A stretch of 7,543 bases of DNA from Nitrospirota bacterium (lineage in GTDB: Bacteria > Nitrospinota > Nitrospinia > Nitrospinales > VA-1), in NCBI GenBank assembly GCA_003235465.1, contig QJWD01000402.1, positions 1 through 7,543 of the forward strand. Direction: 5' to 3'. The translations under genes and the position numbers were made by a program. This document shows, piece by piece, positions 6,138 through 7,543 of the stretch (the stretch's first letter is position 1; each line of letters starts with the position of its first letter). The notes beneath the pieces are model-generated. The model was not told the DNA's origin. It made no database searches and saw nothing but the letters and a program-made list of their open reading frames with translations.

Positions 6138-7132
6138 GGGCCCTCCGTCAGGGCTGCCGCCTGCGCCGAAGCGTCGATCCGGATCAGCGCCGCCTTGAAA
6201 TATTTTTTGCCCTGAACCCCCAAGGGGTTCTTGAGCGTGGCGATGACGAGGGCATCATCAACCCGGTCTCCCTCCCTCACTTCATAACTTCCGGCGTAAT
6301 GCCCCGGGGCGATCTCCTGCATGGCGATACCGGTCTTCCAGTTGCCGATGTCGAACGACGCGCCGTGCCCCTTGGGCCCGGCGAACGCCACCCGCACCAT
6401 CTCGCCCAAGCGGAACTCGCGGCCGGGCCAGAGGTTCGTCTTCAGGCCGGAAATCTCCGGCAGCCGGACCTTTGCCGCGCGCAGGTTCGCCGGGTCGGGA
6501 AGTTGCTGCACCACCTGAATGGTGAATTTTTCCGCCGTCTTGTGGTAAGCGTGCTGCACCTTGGCGTTCTCCACCTGCTTTTGCACAATGTCGACAAACG
6601 AGGGGGTGGCGATGCCGGAATAATCCATCTCCTCGTGCTCCACCTTCCAGACGGTTTTTCCCGTTTTCAGGTTCTTCATCTCCAGCCGCGCGTTGATGAG
6701 GGTTTCGGAGTGCAGGCCGCCGGTGAAATTATTGGCCTTCAGAATATGGCCGTACACCACCGCGTCGACACCGAGGACCTCGGCCAGCACCTCGTCTGTG
6801 AGCCGCGTCCCCTGCGGATCGTCGCGCGTAAGGGGCACCCCCGCCGCTTCCAGCCGCCGGTCCACTTCCTTAAGCGGCAGGTCGGTGTACCCCAGGTAGC
6901 TGAAGTAGTTGAAGAACACCTCGCGCAGAATTTCGTGCGGTTTTTTCTCTTTCTCCAGCACGTCGTCGGCGGTAGTGAAAGGCAGCACCGCCACGCTAAC
7001 CGCGTAGGACGCGCCAGGGTCCATTTTCTTGTAGACCTGGACGTTGGCGGTGCCGCACGCGCCGAGGGCAATAGCCATCGCCACGCCTGCCGCCGCCAAC
7101 CGGACTCGCTGAAACCCGCCTGAAAACGCCAT
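6134..7132 (-). CDS. Lipoprotein with GNA1162/DUF799-like domain and C-terminal beta-sandwich-like domain
   Basis: This 332-residue protein has a lipoprotein signal (hydrophobic 12-24, LGA-Cys26, Gly at +2). Residues about 45-210 parallel the GNA1162/DUF799-like domain of the next gene: VAVLPF at 47-52, LGVDAVVYGHIL at 120-131, ARLEMKNLKTGKTVWKVEHEE at 148-168 and the same DYSGI turn at 170-174. The two are divergent paralogues. Residues about 225-320 form a second domain with the pattern PGHYAGSYEVREGD (276-289) and alternating hydrophobic strands, reminiscent of Ig-like or stalk domains of exported proteins; this is a fold guess. The start at 7132 is chosen because AAAGGG precedes it and a strong promoter lies at 7179-7207. 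An in-frame ATG at 7252 would lie upstream of that promoter and place some 40 non-signal residues before the lipoprotein signal. It is the first gene of a two-gene operon. No enzyme motif is seen. Confidence 0.82.
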   Translation of the reverse strand: MAFSGGFQRVRLAAAGVAMAIALGACGTANVQVYKKMDPGASYAVSVAVLPFTTADDVLEKEKKPHEILREVFFNYFSYLGYTDLPLKEVDRRLEAAGVPLTRDDPQGTRLTDEVLAEVLGVDAVVYGHILKANNFTGGLHSETLINARLEMKNLKTGKTVWKVEHEEMDYSGIATPSFVDIVQKQVENAKVQHAYHKTAEKFTIQVVQQLPDPANLRAAKVRLPEISGLKTNLWPGREFRLGEMVRVAFAGPKGHGASFDIGNWKTGIAMQEIAPGHYAGSYEVREGDRVDDALVIATLKNPLGVQGKKYFKAALIRIDASAQAAALTEGP

Positions 7133-7178
7133 AAACCCTTTGAAAAAATGGACCTTATTACAATGCCCCGAAACCTTC

Positions 7179-7207
7179 ACTATAGAAAACACCCGCCGTT
7201 TTGTCAA
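7179..7207 (-). promoter_or_regulatory. Strong sigma70-type promoter of the lipoprotein operon
   Basis: On the minus strand TTGACA (7202-7207) is a perfect -35 box, followed by a 17-nt spacer and TATAGT (7179-7184), five of six to consensus. Directly upstream, 7208-7227 is almost all A and T in a GC-rich genome, as in an UP element contacted by the RNA polymerase alpha subunit. The expected start near 7172 gives a leader of about 40 nt to the ATG at 7132. Confidence 0.85.
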
Positions 7208-7249
7208 TAATTTATTGTATTTATTAGCTTTAGGGCATTCCAGGCGGGT
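7191..7249. repeat. Inverted repeat ACCCGCC / GGCGGGT flanking the -35 and UP region
   Basis: Perfect 7-bp arms at 7191-7197 (inside the promoter spacer) and 7243-7249 are separated by 45 bp. The layout could let a dimeric regulator bridge or loop the promoter, but GC-rich heptamers also recur by chance here. Confidence 0.3.
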
Positions 7250-7350
7250 CATTTTCAGGCCCGTAAGCCACCGCCCCCCTCAACCGACGAACAACCAGGC
7301 GGCAGCGCAAACAAAGCGCCCCGCAACCGGCCCCGGGGGCAACCCCGCTC

Positions 7351-7377
7351 TTGATCGCATGGGGCTTATTTGATAAT
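7351..7377 (+). promoter_or_regulatory. Candidate promoter of the truncated exported-protein gene
   Basis: GATAAT (7372-7377) is a good -10 box. The best -35-like sequence, TTGATC (7351-7356), is only 15 nt away, shorter than ideal. The expected start near 7384 gives a leader of about 26 nt. It points away from the lipoprotein operon, so 7133-7409 is a divergent promoter region. Apart from the two promoters and short repeats nothing else is seen there. Confidence 0.4.
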
Positions 7378-7388
7378 GTAAAATCAAC

Positions 7389-7399
7389 TTCATCATGAA
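7389..7399. repeat. 11-bp palindrome TTCAT-C-ATGAA next to the ribosome binding site
   Basis: A perfect palindrome with one central base sits between the candidate promoter and the start codon, and its right arm runs into the AAAGGA ribosome binding site at 7398-7403. It could be an operator or a short hairpin affecting initiation; equally it may be chance. Confidence 0.25.
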
Positions 7400-7409
7400 A
7401 GGAAACTGG

Positions 7410-7543
7410 ATGAAAACGCTTTTAAGCCCCCGCTCGTGTCTCGTCGCGATGGTTCTTTTCGCCGCACTCTCGTGGATGGTTTCTCCCGCGCATGCTGCGG
7501 CATCGGAGATCACGGATAAAATCAAAGCCACTATCGACCAAGT
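7410..7543 (+). CDS. N-terminus of an exported protein, possibly MlaC/Ttg2-like (cut by window edge)
   Basis: Only the first 44 residues are present; the frame is open at the right edge. They show a classical signal peptide: positive start (MKTLLSPRS), hydrophobic core about 11-24 and an AHA-Ala cleavage site after residue 29. The mature start (ASEITDKIKATIDQ) resembles the first helix of MlaC/Ttg2 proteins, periplasmic phospholipid carriers of the Mla outer-membrane lipid transport system, but this is too little sequence to be firm. ATG 7410 is preferred over the in-frame ATG at 7395 because AAAGGA lies 6 nt before it. The gene diverges from the lipoprotein operon. An alternative is any other small periplasmic protein. 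Confidence 0.8.
   Translation, partial: MKTLLSPRSCLVAMVLFAALSWMVSPAHAAASEITDKIKATIDQ

Noticed and set aside
7140..7373. Plus-strand open frame of 77 codons across the divergent promoter region
   Set aside because: It runs antisense through a near-consensus promoter and its AT-rich upstream element, and has no ribosome binding site.

Overview
The window is GC-rich, apart from one short AT-rich promoter region. It reads as a chromosomal segment of a diderm (Gram-negative type) bacterium: it encodes exported proteins, two outer-membrane-type lipoproteins, a SPOR peptidoglycan-binding domain, a c-type cytochrome and the start of what may be an MlaC-like periplasmic protein. The LexA has a Ser-Lys protease domain with an Ala-Gly cleavage bond. 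The phylum cannot be fixed from this sequence. A proteobacterial, 'deltaproteobacterial' or Nitrospinota-like source would fit, but that is a guess. No mobile element, CRISPR array, tRNA or rRNA is seen.

Layout from left to right. Positions 1-278 hold no convincing gene, only a weak plus-strand promoter-like pair and several inverted repeats, one of which may terminate the cytochrome gene. A single-haem cytochrome c (minus strand) diverges from a secreted ankyrin-repeat protein (plus strand). A compact plus-strand cluster follows: lexA, dinB (DNA polymerase IV) and a class V PLP-dependent enzyme, with gaps of 22 nt and no internal promoter or terminator seen. It is preceded by a good sigma70-type promoter whose -10 box overlaps an 11-bp palindrome, a plausible autoregulatory LexA site. 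This is an SOS operon with an unexpected metabolic third gene.

The right third is a two-gene minus-strand operon converging on the lexA cluster. Both genes encode lipoproteins with a related GNA1162/DUF799-like (TolB-N-like) domain. They overlap by four bases (GTGA). The first carries a C-terminal beta-sandwich-like domain and the second a C-terminal SPOR domain. Transcription appears to start at a near-perfect promoter (TTGACA, 17 nt, TATAGT) with an AT-rich upstream element. The two proteins probably act together in the envelope. At the right edge a divergent, truncated gene encodes an exported protein.

The points most worth a second look are the paired GNA1162-like lipoproteins with different C-terminal modules, the candidate LexA operator, and the PLP enzyme that sits behind lexA-dinB but lacks the cysteine of cysteine desulfurases.
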